Positions 25,417 through 37,100 of a stretch of 64,000 nucleotides of DNA are shown here, one piece after another. The DNA is taken from NCBI GenBank assembly GCA_035771165.1, contig JAWNZC010000001.1, positions 992,001 through 1,056,000 on the forward strand. The letters are read 5' to 3'. Position 1 is the stretch's first letter, and the number at the start of each line of letters is the position of its first letter. Position numbers and translations under genes: made by a program. Origin of the DNA: Paragorgia papillata (lineage: Eukaryota > Cnidaria > Anthozoa > Scleralcyonacea > Coralliidae). The notes beneath the pieces are model-generated. The model had not been told where the DNA came from, did no database searches, and was given only the letters and a program-made list of their open reading frames with translations.

Positions 25417-25707
25417 CAGTGGCGGCGCTAGAGAGGAGCCTGGGTGGGCCGAGGCCCACCCAAAAATTCAGTGTGCCCACCCACAAAATTTTGGTATTTC
25501 CTCTTTTTCATGTTTAATTATTTATATTTAAACAAACATCCCATAAAAAGCTGTCTATTGTCAATGCGACACTAAATAAACTTTCCGTTAAATGAGATTC
25601 TGGCATCTGGATGTAACATCTGTATATCGACCCCATCTTTGTGCCCACTCAGGATCTTTTGTGCCCCCCAAAAAATACGGATAATTTAATTCCTGGCGCC
25701 GTCACTG
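25417..25707. mobile_element. hAT-type MITE
   Basis: The 291-bp non-coding element has ends CAGTGGCGGCGC and (reverse) CAGTGACGGCGC, typical of hAT5-like families. Flanks ATTAAAGC and ATAAAGCA resemble but do not exactly match as an 8-bp duplication. Confidence 0.65.
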
Positions 25708-26165
25708 ATAAAGCATGTGGATTTGTTGATATTTTGAACATTTTGGTACAACCAGATTTTCATGAAATGATGTATTTATATTCAAAAACGTTTCACTACT
25801 GTGTGTATAAATTATATTAATGGAATAGAAACCCCCTGAATAGGTTAAAGTTTCAGAGAATTAGGTTAAAGTTTCAGAGAATGGTGATATCAATTAGCGG
25901 TCGGAATAAAAGATGTAATGAAATCACGATTCTATTAAGTACATGGGGTTTTTGACAAAGTGTCAAAAAGTGTATAATATATAAGTATATTTTAGGTAAT
26001 ATAATGGTATATTTTCAGGGGATTTCTATCTTGATAATTAAATACAACAGGACAAATATAATCGTTCAAATTGTTTATCATTTTTGTAAAGGCAAAATAA
26101 ATGGCAACATTTTTGTTTTTATTGATAGAATAAATTCTTTGATTTTTGATGTGTAACTGTATTTA

Positions 26166-27449
26166 TTATTCAAGAGTCATTTCCGAAATGGCCCCTAGCA
26201 GGTCTTCATAAAGTTGTCTGGCTTCGTTTACATTTTCTGGGTAAGAAAAGTCATGATCCTCCATGAGCAGTCGAGCAAGCTCCATAAACTCTGCTGAGCT
26301 GCTAACTGAAGGTTCTTTCACACACTCTTCAGCAACGTCAAGATCATCTGAGTCAACAGCACATTGATAGTCAACTGTTCCATACATTTGTGGAAGGAAA
26401 AACAAAATATCAGGTTTGCCATCTGGTGATTCCGTGTTATTTGATGGTCGTATTTTATGTGTATTCCAGTGTCGAACAAGTCTTTCTAAATCGTACCGAA
26501 TAATAGGCATGAAACAAAATTTCAAACATTCTACATGAATGTTATCGGTACCGTCATACAACCCCTCATCTCGTAAGTCCTTGAAGTATTTTATCCACCA
26601 ATCAGTACACGACTTTCGAAGGAATGACCACCAACATTCAATGCGCTGATTTGAAGTTGACTTCCCGTACATGAAACTCTTTAAACCACCGAACGAGTCA
26701 TCGTCATTTCGTCTAAAAAACCTTTGCATCCCTGCTACATATATATTTTCAGTACCACAATCGCCTCTTATTTTTCTTGCTGTGCCACCAAATTTTTTAA
26801 CATAACGGGTGAAATAGTATGCTATAACTGCTGGGTCATTGTTCGTAGACGCAACCTCCAACCACAATATTCTTCGACTGTATCCGTCTATAGCCCCGTG
26901 TATGCAAAATCCGAACGGTTTGAGTTTATCGTAACCGTCGATATGCCAGGTGTCATTGGGTCCTCTTACACAATATTTTCTTCTCTTTAATTTGCCTTTC
27001 AATCTTCGATCAACTCCTTCAGGATCAAGGACTTTCAGTGTGTGGCGTACAGTTTCTCGGTCTATAGTTAATCCATGATCATTTACCAACCGCTGATGCA
27101 TTTGTCTGTAACCAATGCTTTCTCCACTTTCTGACAACTCTAGCTGGATTGAGTCCATAACCTCATCCAAACTACTTTTACCAAGTCGTCTTCGTCTTCC
27201 GAGTTGTTTTAATATTCTTTTCAGCTGTCGAACACTCAGAGAGATGCCATGGTACAAACCAAGAAAAGCTATAATTTCGAAATACTTCATCCCAAGGTTA
27301 AAGTATTGTAATATTAATGAATTACGAGTCGTGTCCCTTCCTTGAAATGCTGGTAAATAATCTGGTACTGCCATTATCTTGTACGGAAATAGAAGATAAC
27401 TTAAAGCAAGCACTTTAGAAAGCTCCCAAAATAGTCGTATTATCGTCAT
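26166..27449 (-). CDS. DDE integrase-like transposase (Ginger/IS3EU-like)
   Basis: The 427-residue ORF has an N-terminal helix-turn-helix-like region (about 50-150) and an rve-type core with D171 (TWHIDGYDKLKPF), D230 (IRGDCGTEN) and E271 (NQRIECWWSFLR), spacing D-41-E. An internal methionine at 27,374 (MAVPDYLPAF) is a better start, because the first 25 residues are not family-like. The reading frame is open and key residues are intact. It would catalyse cut-and-paste transposition. Its neighbours, a HECT ORF on one side and a protease-like fragment on the other, suggest a multi-gene transposon. The exact superfamily is not certain. Confidence 0.75.
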   Translation of the reverse strand: MTIIRLFWELSKVLALSYLLFPYKIMAVPDYLPAFQGRDTTRNSLILQYFNLGMKYFEIIAFLGLYHGISLSVRQLKRILKQLGRRRRLGKSSLDEVMDSIQLELSESGESIGYRQMHQRLVNDHGLTIDRETVRHTLKVLDPEGVDRRLKGKLKRRKYCVRGPNDTWHIDGYDKLKPFGFCIHGAIDGYSRRILWLEVASTNNDPAVIAYYFTRYVKKFGGTARKIRGDCGTENIYVAGMQRFFRRNDDDSFGGLKSFMYGKSTSNQRIECWWSFLRKSCTDWWIKYFKDLRDEGLYDGTDNIHVECLKFCFMPIIRYDLERLVRHWNTHKIRPSNNTESPDGKPDILFFLPQMYGTVDYQCAVDSDDLDVAEECVKEPSVSSSAEFMELARLLMEDHDFSYPENVNEARQLYEDLLGAISEMTLE

Positions 27450-27515
27450 CTTTGCGCGACGCTTGCTTCCATTGAATGCATATGATTAAAATTTAATATT
27501 CATTTCTGAGTCACG

Positions 27516-27970
27516 AAAAATTGTTGCGCGATATAAAAAAAAAATTGTTGCACGACATAAAAAATTGTTGCGCGACATAAAAAATTGTTGCGCGACATAA
27601 AAAATTGTTGCGCGACATGAAAAATTGTTGCATGACATGAAAAATTGTTGCACGACATAAAAAATTGTTGCACGACATAAAAATTTGTTGCGCGACATAA
27701 AAAATTGTTGCACGACATAAAAAATTGTTGCGCGACATAAAAAATTGTTGCGCGACATAAAAAATTGTTGCATGACATGAAAAATTGTTGCACGACATAA
27801 AAAATTGTTGCATGACATGAAAAATTGTTGCATGACATGAAAAATTGTTGCACGACATCAAAAATTGTTGCACGACATGAAAAAATTGTTGCGCGACATG
27901 AAAAAATTGTTGCACGACATAAAAAATTGTTGCACGACATGAAAAATTGTTGCGCGACATCAAAAATTGT
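27516..27970. repeat. 20-bp minisatellite (about 22 units)
   Basis: Units read AAAAATTGTTGCRYGACATR with rare single-base length changes near 27,886. Because 20 is not a multiple of three and the unit has no stop on the minus strand, all three minus frames stay open, giving spurious proteins with the same CNNFLCRATIF repeat. Confidence 0.95.
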
Positions 27971-28453
27971 TATATGCTATCATGTCCCTTATGGGGCTCC
28001 GTAAGTACTCCTAGTTCGTATAACTAAATGTCTTTTAAGATAACAATGTTTTATTTTAACTTTAACAAAATAATATACAAGGATAATATACAATGATAAT
28101 AATCTACAAGGATTTGGCTAATTCATTTTTTTCACAGTACGTTATTAACCGTGGTTATAACTAGAAGTTACTATCGCAAGGGAAGTGCTGCCTCAAAAGC
28201 CATGGGAAGCCTAATTTTTAATTAAATTTCAAAAATGAACCCTGGGATTGATTATATAAATACACATTTTTTCAATTCTTTTAATTATATTTAAATACAG
28301 CAGACTTAAATTACAAATAACTATCACTTAATGTATCGGAATATAATTGGCAAGGCTTTTGACTGCAACACAGTATACTACATACATTATGACTATGTGT
28401 TGATGTTTGGTAAACAAATTTATGATAAATCACTGTCACTTAAATCATGCTTC
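27971..28453. other. Gene-free AT-rich spacer
   Basis: Nothing beyond AT-rich sequence is seen between the minisatellite and the protease-like fragment. Confidence 0.6.
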
Positions 28454-28945
28454 TTACTGTGACAAAGCTGTACTATATTTTTGTGCCTCAACGGGCGATA
28501 TATTTGTGTCGATCACTGATCGATCACTGATCGACATGCATGTCTCAATGGACGAGTTCTTTGACTTGTCTTCTAACCAACGGCAACAAACAACAGTTGG
28601 TAAGTTGTTCAGCGACAGAAATCCCTCACGAGGAATGAGATCATTGTTAAAAGCATTCAAGTACATGTTGTCTCCTTGTACTATAAAGACATTGTCGATG
28701 GTTGTCGAGTTCCACTCGATAACTGGAATAGTTTGTGCTGTTAACAGCGCCGATAAACTCATGAAAGAGCACTGCTTTCCTCGAGACTGGCCACTGAAAC
28801 CTTCATGGCCTTGATGAATACTTCCACGAGAAAGTAAAGACATGATGTATTTGTTCTTACCGTGAATTTTCTGTCGAGGAAGAACTTCGAGAAGCTCTGA
28901 ATATCGAAGGCAACGTGGTAGCGGAACATGCGCACTGAGTCCCAT
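28454..28945 (-). CDS. Papain-like (OTU/tegument-DUB-like) cysteine protease fragment
   Basis: The 163-residue ORF contains SRGKQCSFMSLSALL (about residues 53-67), in which the glutamine and cysteine sit like the oxyanion Gln and nucleophile of OTU and herpesvirus-tegument-type deubiquitinases. It also has a FIVQGDNMYLNAF segment typical of that fold in transposon-borne proteins. No convincing catalytic histidine is visible before the stop, and a possible splice donor (ACGGTAAGAA) lies within the ORF, so this may be one exon or a truncated copy. It is co-directional with the transposase at 26,166. The assignment is by pattern only. Confidence 0.4.
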   Translation of the reverse strand: MGLSAHVPLPRCLRYSELLEVLPRQKIHGKNKYIMSLLSRGSIHQGHEGFSGQSRGKQCSFMSLSALLTAQTIPVIEWNSTTIDNVFIVQGDNMYLNAFNNDLIPREGFLSLNNLPTVVCCRWLEDKSKNSSIETCMSISDRSVIDTNISPVEAQKYSTALSQ

Positions 28946-29195
28946 CAGCTCATATATGGATGACGTAATGCCGACAGACGAATATTAAACAAACGCAAAA
29001 TTTAACAAATCGAGATCTGGTCGGCTATACATAGCTCGGAAAAAGGACTGGGCACGAGGCAACGTCAAGAATAGTGCGCTGCCTCCCTTCGGTCGGCAGC
29101 AATAAAATGTTATGTTATAGCAGTGTAAAATTCTGATTTGTTTAAAGCATTTTTTATACCGGTGTCCCAGGAAACGTGTCTCCCTCCCAACACGG

Positions 29196-29790
29196 TTATG
29201 ATTTACTTACAAATCTAGGTTTCCGAAGCTCTCTATAGTTACTAACATAGTTTAGATCACCAAATTTAACGAATGGTATTGTATATTTCATTTGGATATT
29301 GCGAAAACCACTGAAAAACGTGTTTCCTCGATCAGTAATGACATAAACAATACCATTCATTACATTTGAAATTCCAGACCCTTCGATGGGGCTTAGGGTA
29401 AACATCACACGTTGTGCTTTTGTTGGTTGGTCGCTTCTTGTTATGGTATTGATTTGAATATATTCTGGAGTGCCTTTGATTTGAAGAAGATCGGCAAGTT
29501 CTTGGTCAATAAGGGTATCAGTGCAGCCATTTTCCAGAAAGGCGTATGTAGAAGTGGCGTTCCCATTTTCGGAAGTGATAATGATTGGGATTACGTTTAA
29601 CAGGACTTGTGTATTTGTTCTACTTATTCCATGGCCAGCGACGCTCACAACTGCTTCTGGTTTTTCATCGGTGATTCTGCCTTTATTGCTGTCTACTTGT
29701 TGCAGTAGTTGTTTGGGAACCCTTGGAACGGTTTCCTTTGGAGGAACTTATGCAAAGTCCTTTTGCAAATTTCACAGTTGACATTTGGGT
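29196..29790 (-). pseudogene. BEL zinc knuckle and aspartic protease remnant
   Basis: The minus strand first encodes a zinc-knuckle-like CEICKRTLHKF segment (about 29,790-29,700) and then a protease domain of the BEL type (DUF1758-like). The active-site triplet normally read as Asp-Ser-Gly is Glu-Asn-Gly here (FLENGCTDTLI), so it is presumably inactive. BEL similarity fades at about 29,330-29,200, where the reverse transcriptase should follow but does not. It joins the hAT terminal repeat at 29,791 on its upstream side. Confidence 0.65.
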
Positions 29791-32700
29791 CAGTGGCGTA
29801 ACGGGGGGGTGTCAGCGTGTCAAGTGACGGGGGCCCCCCGAGCTTTAGGGGCCCCAGGCAAAAATGACCATAAAAAAATTTGATAGTACATTTCTGGGGA
29901 ATTGAATTACGAAAAACAGATAGGCAGCTACCTCTAGCTGAGTTGCTTATAAATGTTATTATGTTATAATTTTGCGAAAAACAATGCTGCGTAGCCTGCA
30001 AGTCAAACAAAAACCTGCAAAGCCAAAGGTTTTAAACTTTACACGCCGATAAAATAAAGTATTTGGTATTTCGTGCTAATACCGCTGAATTAAAGGTTTG
30101 TAGTCTCTTCTTGCAGCGATGGCGTCGACAAAACATCAAAAAAGGTAAATTATTTATCATATTGAGATCTAATCCTTTGTAATCCGTCATGGATATCATT
30201 TTTGTATAAGCCAAAATTAGCATATAAACCTTCCTTGTATAAGCAATAATAATTTATTAGCATGAATAAATCAATTCTTGATATAATCATATAAATATAA
30301 TGATATTTCCGAAATGTTCAGTGTCACGTCAGTGACGATTATATTGACAAAATGACAAAGAATCGACTGCTTTTTCAATTTAATATTTCACGTAATACAG
30401 AAATAATAAGAATATTATTATAATTTATTAAAATATAATTACTATACTATTCAAACCTTTTTGTATTTATAGCACTGTAGCTATAGTTAAGAGAGGAGAA
30501 AAATCAGAAAATATTATTTTTAAATATTATATATAGATGTATATATTATACATGTTACTCCGCATACAAGCGTGGGCGCCTTTAAAATGTCAAAATTTGT
30601 GAGTTAGACAGACATGAACATAATACCTTTAAATGTAATGTTAGCTTGCAGCCAATCAGCGACTTGTATTATTTAAAATTCGTGATTACAAAATACAGCC
30701 TGTTCGCAGGATGTGTCGCAGGTGCGTAGAAAATTAATATGGCGGCAGTTAAACCACGAGGAGTTAAAATAAAATATTTTGCTCGGAATTTTGGACCAAA
30801 TTTAGAGAATTATAGATGCAGAAATACCAGGTTTGTTACTTTGTTTCCAGTTTTTTTAAACTTTATATTAAATAATAAATTGTTTTAGAGAAATCAAAAA
30901 TGAAACGAAAGTATAAATCAGGATCTGCAAAAAGGACGGAAAAGATAAGAAATATTCAAATAGCTCAACAAAATACAGCTCCTATAGCCTCATTCTTTGA
31001 AAAAGCTGAAAATGTTGAGAGTGATGCTGACGATAATCCATCTACGTCTTCCTTGGCTGATGAAGCTCAATTAAGTACATCAAATCAAGATGTAGACAGT
31101 GGGAGCATCGAGAAAAACGCTGAAACTTCTAATGATCAATTGGGACTTTTCAATCTGGCCAATGAATTCCCTACTGACAGAGGGCACTTCCCATCTTCAA
31201 TTGAAGAAGGGAATTTAAAGAGACTTATTCTTAATCATGGCCCATGTAGACCTGATGGACCATTTACAGTCGAAGACGAACAAGGTAACATAACCACAAC
31301 CTTCAGTTCGTCATATTATCAACTCCACACCAAGAACAAAACTTGCCCGAGATCATGGCTTTGTTATTCACCAATATTAGAAAAACCATACTGTGAAAAT
31401 TGCTGGCTTTTTGCTGATCGAAATCATGAACGTTTTGGAATGCAAAGTGCATGGGTAGATGGAGTTCAGAGCTCAAAAAAACGATTACCAGCTAAGATTA
31501 AGAAACATGAAAACTCATCGCTTCATATTGAAGCATCTGCTGTGTATCTTAGATGGAAAGAGGGGAAGACAATAGGTGATGAATCGGAAAAGCAGAACCG
31601 ACGTGAAACTAATTTATGGGTGAACATTTTGAGAAGGGTTTTGGGTGTAATTCTTTGTCTGGCTTCGTTAAGTCTTGCTATGCGAGGACATGATGAAAAA
31701 GTAGGTGAAGGAGTTGCACAAGGAGGACATTTTCTGGGTGTAGTGACAATGTTAAGTGAATTTGACACTATTACAAATGATGCTATCTCCTTACCTAAGT
31801 ATGCAACTCGATACATGAGCCCCAAAATCCAGAATGAACTGATTCTTACAACATCCCAGCTGCTGCGAAAGTCTTTGCATGGTCACTGAGATAAATTAAT
31901 GTCCATTTTGGTCAATTGTACTGGATACCACAAGCGACATAAACAGAGTAGATCAGCTCAGTGTCACTACTCGATGGGTTCAAGTATTGAACGAGAATGT
32001 TACCATTAAGGAAACTTTCCTAGGTTTTATATCTGTAACTGACGGAACGGCGGCCGGCCTCGTAGAAACAACATGCAAATATGTCGAAGATATTGGAATT
32101 GAAATGGGAAAGCTCCGTGGTCAAGCTTACGACGGGGCGAGTGTCATGAGTGGTGTTCACAATGGTGTACAAAAGCTGATAAAAGATCGTTCACCAAAGC
32201 CTGTGCCATTCATTCATTGTGCAGCACACAATCTAAACCTTGTCATAAATGATGCCGTAAATTCCGTCGTTGACAACGATAACTTTTTCGGAGTTATTCA
32301 ATCCATTTACGTATTTTTCTCATCGTCCATCAATCGGTCAAGAGATTTACAGTTGCTCGCTGTTAATTCGTCCTTGTCTTTAAAAAAGCTCTGCGCTACT
32401 AGGTGGTCGTCTAGGGTAGATTCGGTCCGTGGAGTACGGGACAGATTTGTTGACATTTTGAAGCGACTGACAGTCATTTCGTTGACCAGCAAGGAAAAAA
32501 AAGAACGTGATGAAGCAGTTGGCATCAAAAAGAACATTGAAAAAATTGACTTTATCATAAATCTAGTTTTCTGGGAGAGAATTTTGTGTACCAACGTGTA
32601 CCAACTCCGCATCAAAAGAACTGCAATCGAAAAGTGTCGACCTCAGTGCCGCTTCGAGACTTTTATCCATTAGTTTGTCAGAACTAAGGTATTTACGAGA

Positions 32701-33390
32701 TTCGTGGGAGTCCGTTCGAATGACCGCAAATGCCCTTGCTGCGTCATGGGGCATTCCCACTGAGTTTGAGAAACGACGAATTGGCTTCCGATTCTAGGAT
32801 CGAGCATTCAGAAAGAGCTTTTAAAGTAAACATCTTTTACAGAACAATTGATGTTGCAGTAACACAGATAGAAGTGCGTTTTAAAGGAATGCAAATGGTC
32901 GCAGAGAAATTTGATTTTCTGTTCCCAAGAAACTTCGTCAAACTGGAGGTCGCCGAAATTAAAGAAGCCACCTCGAACATAGTACGTGCATATGGCGAAG
33001 ACTTTGATGGTGATGACCTAGAAAGAGAGGTCCGTTCGTTTCAAGTTGAATTTCTTGACTACTTAACTAAAAGCGGAAGACGTTACCTCGGTGTCAAGCA
33101 TTCTTGAAATCATTTACAAAGCCAGAATTGCTTCTTCCTTTCCACAGTTATGCAAATTGCTATTGTTATTCCTAACCATTCCTGTGACAGTAGCAACTGC
33201 AGAAAGGTCCTTTTCAAAGCTGAAGATTATTAAATCTTACCTGAGGAGTTCTATGGCTCAAGAGCGCCTAGATGGGCTAACTTTGATTTCAATAGAGAAC
33301 AAAGAAATAACTCAAACATTAAACGATAAAGTCATTAATCATTTCGCTTTTGTTAATGCTAGAAGGAAGGGCCGATTTTCTCGATAAAGT
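29791..33390 (+). mobile_element. hAT transposon (copy 2), decayed, inserted in BEL gag
   Basis: The left end CAGTGGCGTAACGGGGGGG is a typical hAT terminal repeat and abuts BEL zinc-knuckle sequence. A matching right terminus and 8-bp duplication (left flank ATTTGGGT) were not found. BEL gag similarity resumes directly after the transposase stop at about 33,390, so the right end and adjoining BEL sequence were probably deleted. Confidence 0.65.
30900..33387 (+). pseudogene. hAT transposase (TTF-zinc-finger/ZMYM type), frameshifted
   Basis: Fragments in three frames give one transposase. 30,900-31,889 is the N-terminus with a TTF-type zinc-finger region (CPRSWLCYSPILEKPYCENCW). 31,987-32,673 is the catalytic core with RGQAYDGASVMSG, which carries a metal-binding Asp. 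32,730-33,107 and 33,091-33,387 are the C-terminal dimerisation region (TAERSFSKLKII), which contains the Glu of the triad. At least three frameshifts or stops separate them, so it is inactive. The N-terminal MKRKYKSGSAKR and the domain order are those of the family related to ZMYM1-like and THAP0-like host genes. Confidence 0.8.
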
Positions 33391-33409
33391 TCATAACTTT
33401 ATAAAGTTC

Positions 33410-34152
33410 ATAACTGGATAATTTTTTATTGCTGCTTGCTTCTTTACAAATGTTGCAATATCCTTAAGGCAAGCTACCTCTCCACGACTGGTAATCTTAT
33501 ATAATTCTCATTCTGCCATCTACCAATAATATCATTTGGCAGACGACTAACGATCCTTTAAAGATTGGTGGCAACACTAACTTCTTGCTCGTTTCTCCCT
33601 ATTAGCACTTTCGTGGCGGTGTTCAGCCTTTCTGCAAAATTGAGAAGCCCAGTCTGGCCCAAAATTAGCCTCTGGTGACAGCACACAAGGTCTTCTATGC
33701 ATGCTTGAGCTATCTGGATCGCTTGTCCATAGCGTTGTTCGAGTGTTTCCATTAGAACCCTGAATGAGCAACCTCTGTTCCTCTTGATCACCTCGAGAGC
33801 TTCGCCAGTATGGAACTTGGGTAGGTACTCTACTTTTTGAGCATCGGAAAGTAGCTTACTTTCCAAGTGTGTTTGAACCTGTGCACGGAAGAAAGGAAAT
33901 TCTGATGGATTGCCAGAAAACTTAGTGGGAGTAATACCATTCAGTAGTTGGATTTTCCACATTGCAGCAACTGGGTCCAAGGGAAGGTTATTAATGTCAT
34001 CCCCTTCGCAAAGGCTGTGAGTGGAGCTGTGGTAATTTCCTAATTTCGGTGTTTTAGGAAGTGTAACTCTATGTCTGCTGTTCATTGTCTTTGTTCCAAT
34101 TCCATTGACTTCTTCCACAGTTTCAAAGTTATCGAAAGGTGTAGACCAGCCT
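33410..34152 (-). pseudogene. BEL gag, middle part (DUF1759-like)
   Basis: The minus strand carries PTKFSGNPSEFPFFRAQVQTH-type sequence, the recognisable core of BEL gag (DUF1759), followed by LEQRYGQAIQIA and a frameshifted tail up to about 33,410. The upstream end is cut by the hAT at 34,161. A stop and a frameshift occur near 33,560-33,480. It belongs with the N-terminal gag fragment at 37,894-38,797. Confidence 0.75.
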
Positions 34153-34160
34153 CGTGGGTG

Positions 34161-37100
34161 CAGGAGCGCCGAGAGGGGGGGGGGGGGTAGCCAGGGCAAC
34201 TGCCCCGGGGCCCGGGGCCCGCTAGGGGCCCGCAATCACAATCCGAAGTGTAAGCTACGGATAACACGCGTTCAATACACGACTGGGACTGACGCGTTCT
34301 TCCAAACTTGTCCGATATAAGCTTCGTTAGAAATTCTTTCAATTTGTGATGATGTGAAGACAGTGATGTACTAGCTGGGAGAAATCGGGTGAATGGTATG
34401 TATTCAAATCGCTATTGTTTTTCATTTGCAAATTTGTGAGTTTTCAAAAGGAATAAATGCTAATGTCTCATATTACCACCGCAACTTGCCAATTTGTGGC
34501 TTTAGAAAGTTACTATTTAGATTAGACGTGGACTTCCGCAGCTCCGCTTCGCAAACACCATTCTTTGCTCCAAGTCTTTTCATTGAAACTTGAAAGCTTA
34601 AACTATTATGCGTTGTCCGACGTCAGTTGTTGTGTTTGTGAAGTCGTGAGGCTCTGCGCTCTCATTGCCTTGGTGACTTGATCGAAGGTCAAAATTTCAA
34701 TATGTCAAACTACCTTTGTTAAATTTTGCGGCGCGAGTTGACTCAGTTGCGCGACATGTGGACTGCGTATGATCATGAAAGAAAACGGACTTTTTTTAAT
34801 TTAATTTTATTTCCTTACTCAGTTACTCTTATACGTCTATTTCCTTATTGTCTTAACGCAAATGTTCATGAGTCAAACTCAAGTCACGAAATGAGTCGGA
34901 TATAATTAAATAAAATTGTCTCGCATTTAATAGTAACTTCTGACAATAATACGGTAATACCAAACTTGAAACTTTTCATTTCCAAATTCCAAGCATCAAG
35001 GCATGTCTTCCTATCAGCATAAATCTGGTGCCCAAAAAAGACAAGAGAAGAAAAAAAGAGAGAAAGAAACAAGCCGTGGAGTTCGTACGCTGTTCGATGT
35101 CTGGAAAGGGGAAGTGAGTTCCGAAGTTGAGGAAACGACAGTTGAACTTGGAGAGGCTGAAGAGCAAATAGTGACCAGACAGAACTTGGAACAGTCACTT
35201 TCCCTGGAAACCGCTGAAGATCAAGGCTTCTTAGAAAATCAAGCAGATCACGCAGATGAATTGAATAAAGAGCCAATGCTGCAACCTTCTACTCAACAAG
35301 ACGCCAGAACAGTTGAATATATCAAGCCCGGAAATGTTGGATTCGACATCGGAATGTCTCCCTTGTCTCCTGCGTCAAAAGAAATCGAAGAGATGGTTAG
35401 ACAAGGACATCTTCCACACCCGAAGCAGTTTCCTTGTGATACTGATGGCAAGCCTTTCCCATGTTCTGTCCTTAATGTCAAGAAGCTGAATGGCGAACTC
35501 ACTCCCAGAAGATGGCTCGTTTTCAGTCCTATGAAGAATGCGTTTTTTTGCTTGCCATGTAGATTGTTCTCCTATACCGTCCAGCATCCCTCTCAGTCAA
35601 CGTTAGCTTCAACAAGTGGATGGGGAACGGAAAACAAATGGCGGAAACTGTTTGACAGACTTCCCGAACATGAGCAAAGTGTTGCACATAAAAAGTGCTA
35701 CATGTCGTGGCGTGAATTAGAGCGACGTATAGCAGCAGACGCAGGAATCAATGACCTTCTTGATAGAAGCATTCTTTCAGAGGCAAACAAATGGAAGATG
35801 CTTCTCACAAGAATCTTAAATGTCATTGTTTTTCTGGGAGAGAGAGGCCTCGCTTTTCGTGGAACTTCTCAGAGGATCGGCGACGTCCACAATGGCAATT
35901 TTCTTGGGTTACTGGAGCTTCTGGCGAACTACGATCCACTGTTGCAGGAACATGTCACAAAAGTTAAACTTTCACAACAGACGAACGAACGTCTGCAAGC
36001 CCACTATCTGTCTGCCGATTCATAAAACGAATTTATTGGTCTTTGTGCTGACTATGTGCGTAAATGCATTTTGGAAGAGTTAAAGAAAGCCAAGTATTAT
36101 TCCATCATGGTAGATGGAACACCAGATGCAAGTCATACTGAGCAAACCACTTTCGTTCTCAGATACCTTGTTCATGAAATGGGGGAATTCGTAATCAAAG
36201 AACGATTTTTGAACTTTGTCGACTGTTGTGAGAAGACAGGTGCTGAAATCGCGACATTGATTGTGAATACCCTGAAAGAGTTCGAGATTCCTCTTAGCGA
36301 TTGCCGTGGACAAGGTTATGACAATGCTGCAAACATGTCTGGTAAATACAACGGGGCCCAAAAGCGCATTTTAGATCTAAACTCTCTGTGCCTATTCTCT
36401 CCATGCGGTTGTCATTCCCTTAACTTGTGTGGGGCCGACTCGGCAGTCAGCTGTTCTCATGCCATAACCTTCTTTGGAATGGTTGGAACGATTTATAATC
36501 TCTTTTCCTGCAGTCCTAAGAGATGGAGTATTTTGCAAGAAAACATTGGTTCCTCTCTCCATGGATTATCGGGTACAAGATGGACAGCGCGTGTGAATAG
36601 TGTTCGACCATTTGCTGCTCACTTGCCAGGCATACGACTAGCCTTGGAAAAACTCCTGCCACTCAACCTTACGCCGAAAACAAGGACAGAGGTAAATGGT
36701 GCAATCAAGTACGTTTCATCTTTTACTTGCATTGTAATGTCTGCCATTTGGTTGAAGATCCTCGTCGCCATTGATGAAAGGAATCAAATAATTCAAGCTA
36801 GAAATGCTACAATAGATGTAGAAGTGTCAAATTTGAAATCTCTGCTTAACGACCTCAAAGATTTGCGAGAGAAATGGTCCTCAATCTTAAGAGAATCGAA
36901 GTTGGTGGCTGATGCCATGCAAATTTCCCCAGAGTTCCCGTCAAAGCACAAGCGCAAGAGAAGAGTATTCTTCGACGAGACTCCAGACGATGCATCACCT
37001 TCAGAACAGCATGATCAAGATGGAAACGAAGAAGAAGTAGCGTTTAAACGCGACATCTTTTTTGTCATCATCGATTCTGTTGTTGCTGGTCTGACGAATC

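Noticed and set aside
27486..27963. Three overlapping minus-strand ORFs of 115-150 residues
   Set aside because: They are the 20-bp minisatellite read in three frames, not genes.
27516..27970. Possible CRISPR-like array
   Set aside because: Units are directly adjacent with no unique spacers, in a eukaryotic context; it is a minisatellite.
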